From Candidatus Aenigmatarchaeota archaeon (GTDB lineage Archaea > Aenigmatarchaeota > Aenigmatarchaeia > QMZP01 > JAFGSV01), in contig JAUXKD010000034.1 in assembly GCA_030624445.1 (NCBI GenBank), forward strand, positions 1-6,080: a DNA stretch of 6,080 nt, in the 5' to 3' direction. Numbering within the stretch: position 1 is the stretch's first letter; each line of letters starts with the position of its first letter. The translations under genes and the position numbers were made by a program. Below are positions 5,091-6,080 of the stretch, piece by piece. The notes below the pieces were generated by a model. The model was not told the origin of the DNA and did no database searches. It was given only the letters and a program-made list of their open reading frames with translations.

Positions 5091-5106
5091 AGTTCTCTGA
5101 TGAATA

Positions 5107-5115
5107 TATCTTTTT
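5107..5115 (+). terminator. Short T-tract after the zinc-ribbon gene
   Basis: The 24-bp gap between the convergent genes contains ATCTTTTTC on the plus strand, a short T-tract of the type that ends archaeal transcripts. No stem-loop accompanies it. Confidence 0.35.
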
Positions 5116-5684
5116 CATGACTCGAACGAAGCCTTGTAGTAGTAATGGCCGTGGTCTGTCCTTATCACGAGGGTGGTGTTTTGCTCCCTCAGGGAATTGG
5201 GAACATTTCTGATGCTGAATGTTATGTTCCTGTTTTCGCCACCTTCCATGAGATCGCTCCACGAGAACCCTTCAGTAGAGTGCATGATTCCTGTTTCCGC
5301 CACGATGGAAGTGCTCATAACGCTGAACATGGAGTCTGAAGAACCCGTGTTCTCGATTTTCAGGTAGAAGTCATACCTGTCCCTTTCCCCCGTCTCTATG
5401 TCGATGCTGAGAAATTCAAGTGTGAAATCACCCCTTTTCTGCGGGTTGTCCTGAAGCTCGAGATGTGGAGGTTGGGATTGGCATGTCCCCTCGGAGCAGC
5501 CGAACCGGCATCCTTCAACAAGATACCTGCAACCGCCGTCCGAGCAGGAGCCGTCATACAGCCTGGTACTCCCGGAGCACCGGTCTTCACACGACACGTC
5601 CTTGCATTTGTCCGTTATGCCGAGGCACCCGGAAATGAAAAGGACAGAGATCATTACTAAAAGTGCAGCTATTTTCCTGTTCAT
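5115..5684 (-). CDS. Secreted Cys-rich lipoprotein, function unknown
   Basis: A 189-residue protein with a clear lipoprotein signal: MNRKIA, a hydrophobic core at residues 6-18, then the lipobox ISGC with Cys20 as the predicted lipid-anchored residue. The mature N-terminus has eight cysteines (27, 32, 36, 47, 52, 59, 63, 68) in a region of Gly and charged residues, likely a disulfide-bonded module outside the cell. Residues 75-189 form a strand-rich domain with alternating hydrophobic residues (FTLEFLSIDIETG, DFYLKIENTG, NITFSIRNV, TTLVIRTDHG), like extracellular beta-sandwich domains. No catalytic motif is visible. ATG 5684 lies 24 bp after a TATA-like element. The stop is TGA. It follows the partial gene at 5742 on the same strand by 57 bp. 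The lipoprotein call is firm; the role is unknown. Confidence 0.85.
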   Translation of the reverse strand: MNRKIAALLVMISVLFISGCLGITDKCKDVSCEDRCSGSTRLYDGSCSDGGCRYLVEGCRFGCSEGTCQSQPPHLELQDNPQKRGDFTLEFLSIDIETGERDRYDFYLKIENTGSSDSMFSVMSTSIVAETGIMHSTEGFSWSDLMEGGENRNITFSIRNVPNSLREQNTTLVIRTDHGHYYYKASFES

Positions 5685-5703
5685 CGCTTTATTCTTGGAT
5701 GCG

Positions 5704-5713
5704 TTATTAAAAT
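5704..5713 (-). promoter_or_regulatory. TATA box of the lipoprotein gene
   Basis: TTTTAATAAC on the minus strand is centred about 24 bp before ATG 5684, consistent with a leaderless transcript and with independent expression from the upstream partial gene. Confidence 0.6.
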
Positions 5714-5741
5714 CTGTCGTCCGCCAGGGTCCGGAAATGGT

Positions 5742-6080
5742 CTAAACCGCAAGATAGTTCATCATGCCGTTTCTTTTTTCGATACCGTCCAACGTATATC
5801 CCAGGAAACCGTGCCTGAAAAGTCCCCTCAGTTTTCCGCCGCAGGGATAGTCCGCAGATTCCTGCCTGCGCTTTTCGCTGTATCCCCTGACTTCGATTTT
5901 CCCGGGGAGTGTTCCTCTATTATCCGGAAGGGACGAATCGTCGATGTCTCGGGGGAGAAATCCCTCCCTGAAGGACGTGCAGCCACGACAGCCGCAACCC
6001 CATTTGTGGCCCCTTTCGAACGGGCTCTTTTGAGCCTCATGGTCCGGCAGTTTTTCGAGTCCCTTTCCATCCGAATACTC
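5742..6080 (-). CDS. Unrecognised protein with a CGCRGC cluster, partial (5' end off the right edge)
   Basis: The minus-strand frame is open from the window edge for 112 codons and ends in TAG at 5744-5742. No start codon is available in the visible part except near the end (MM at 106-107), so the gene begins beyond 6080. Counting visible residues, there is a tight cluster C29-x-C31-x2-C34 (GCGCRGC) preceded by His25 and Trp27, and a later C80 in YPCGGKLRGLF. The cluster suggests metal binding. The C-terminal stretch (RHGFLGYTLDGIEKRNGMMNYLAV) looks like a folded domain end. There is no family match I can name. The open frame and sensible composition support coding, but the short visible length leaves doubt. 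Confidence 0.6.
   Translation of the reverse strand, partial: EYSDGKGLEKLPDHEAQKSPFERGHKWGCGCRGCTSFREGFLPRDIDDSSLPDNRGTLPGKIEVRGYSEKRRQESADYPCGGKLRGLFRHGFLGYTLDGIEKRNGMMNYLAV

Noticed and set aside
1..6080. CRISPR array, insertion sequence or integrase remnants
   Set aside because: No regularly spaced repeats, terminal inverted repeats or transposase/integrase motifs were seen; the region is composed of housekeeping-type genes.

Overview
The window is archaeal. The evidence is a replicative MCM helicase, a compact Cbf5/TruB pseudouridine synthase with archaeal signature segments, ribosomal protein eL40, a UbiA-type geranylgeranyl transferase of the archaeal ether-lipid pathway, a split-loop tRNA gene with bulge-helix-bulge introns, and TATA boxes placed about 23-30 bp before start codons (leaderless-style promoters). 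Leaders are very short and genes compact. The exact lineage cannot be read from the sequence. An uncultivated, possibly DPANN-like archaeon is a guess based on small proteins, Cys-rich lipoproteins and tRNA introns at unusual sites.

Left part, minus strand: positions 1-1391 hold the first 463 codons of mcm, which runs off the left edge. It carries an in-frame TAG at codon 34, inside sequence that still aligns with the MCM N-terminal domain on both sides. Just upstream, at 1453-1708, lies a tRNA-Ser(UGA) gene interrupted by two introns: 104 nt at the canonical 37/38 site and 68 nt in the T-loop at 59/60. Splicing gives an 84-nt type II tRNA. Next, still on the minus strand, come a Trm112-like zinc protein (1780-1986) and cbf5 (2030-2854).

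Middle part, plus strand: a divergent promoter region (2849-2888) with an inverted TATA repeat separates cbf5 from an unrecognised Cys-rich protein (2886-3671). Then follow eL40 (3711-3896) and a probable digeranylgeranylglyceryl-phosphate synthase (3909-4781), which look like one operon, and an 84-residue zinc-ribbon protein (4836-5090).

Right part, minus strand, convergent with the preceding genes: a Cys-rich lipoprotein (5115-5684) and the C-terminal 112 codons of an unrecognised protein with a CGCRGC cluster (5742-6080), cut by the right edge.

Taken together this is mostly an informational housekeeping segment: replication, tRNA, rRNA/tRNA modification and ribosome, plus membrane lipid synthesis. 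The two items most worth attention are the amber codon inside mcm and the doubly interrupted tRNA-Ser. Three other genes here appear to end in TAG, so the mcm amber is unlikely to reflect a simple genome-wide reassignment of TAG, but it is not explained.
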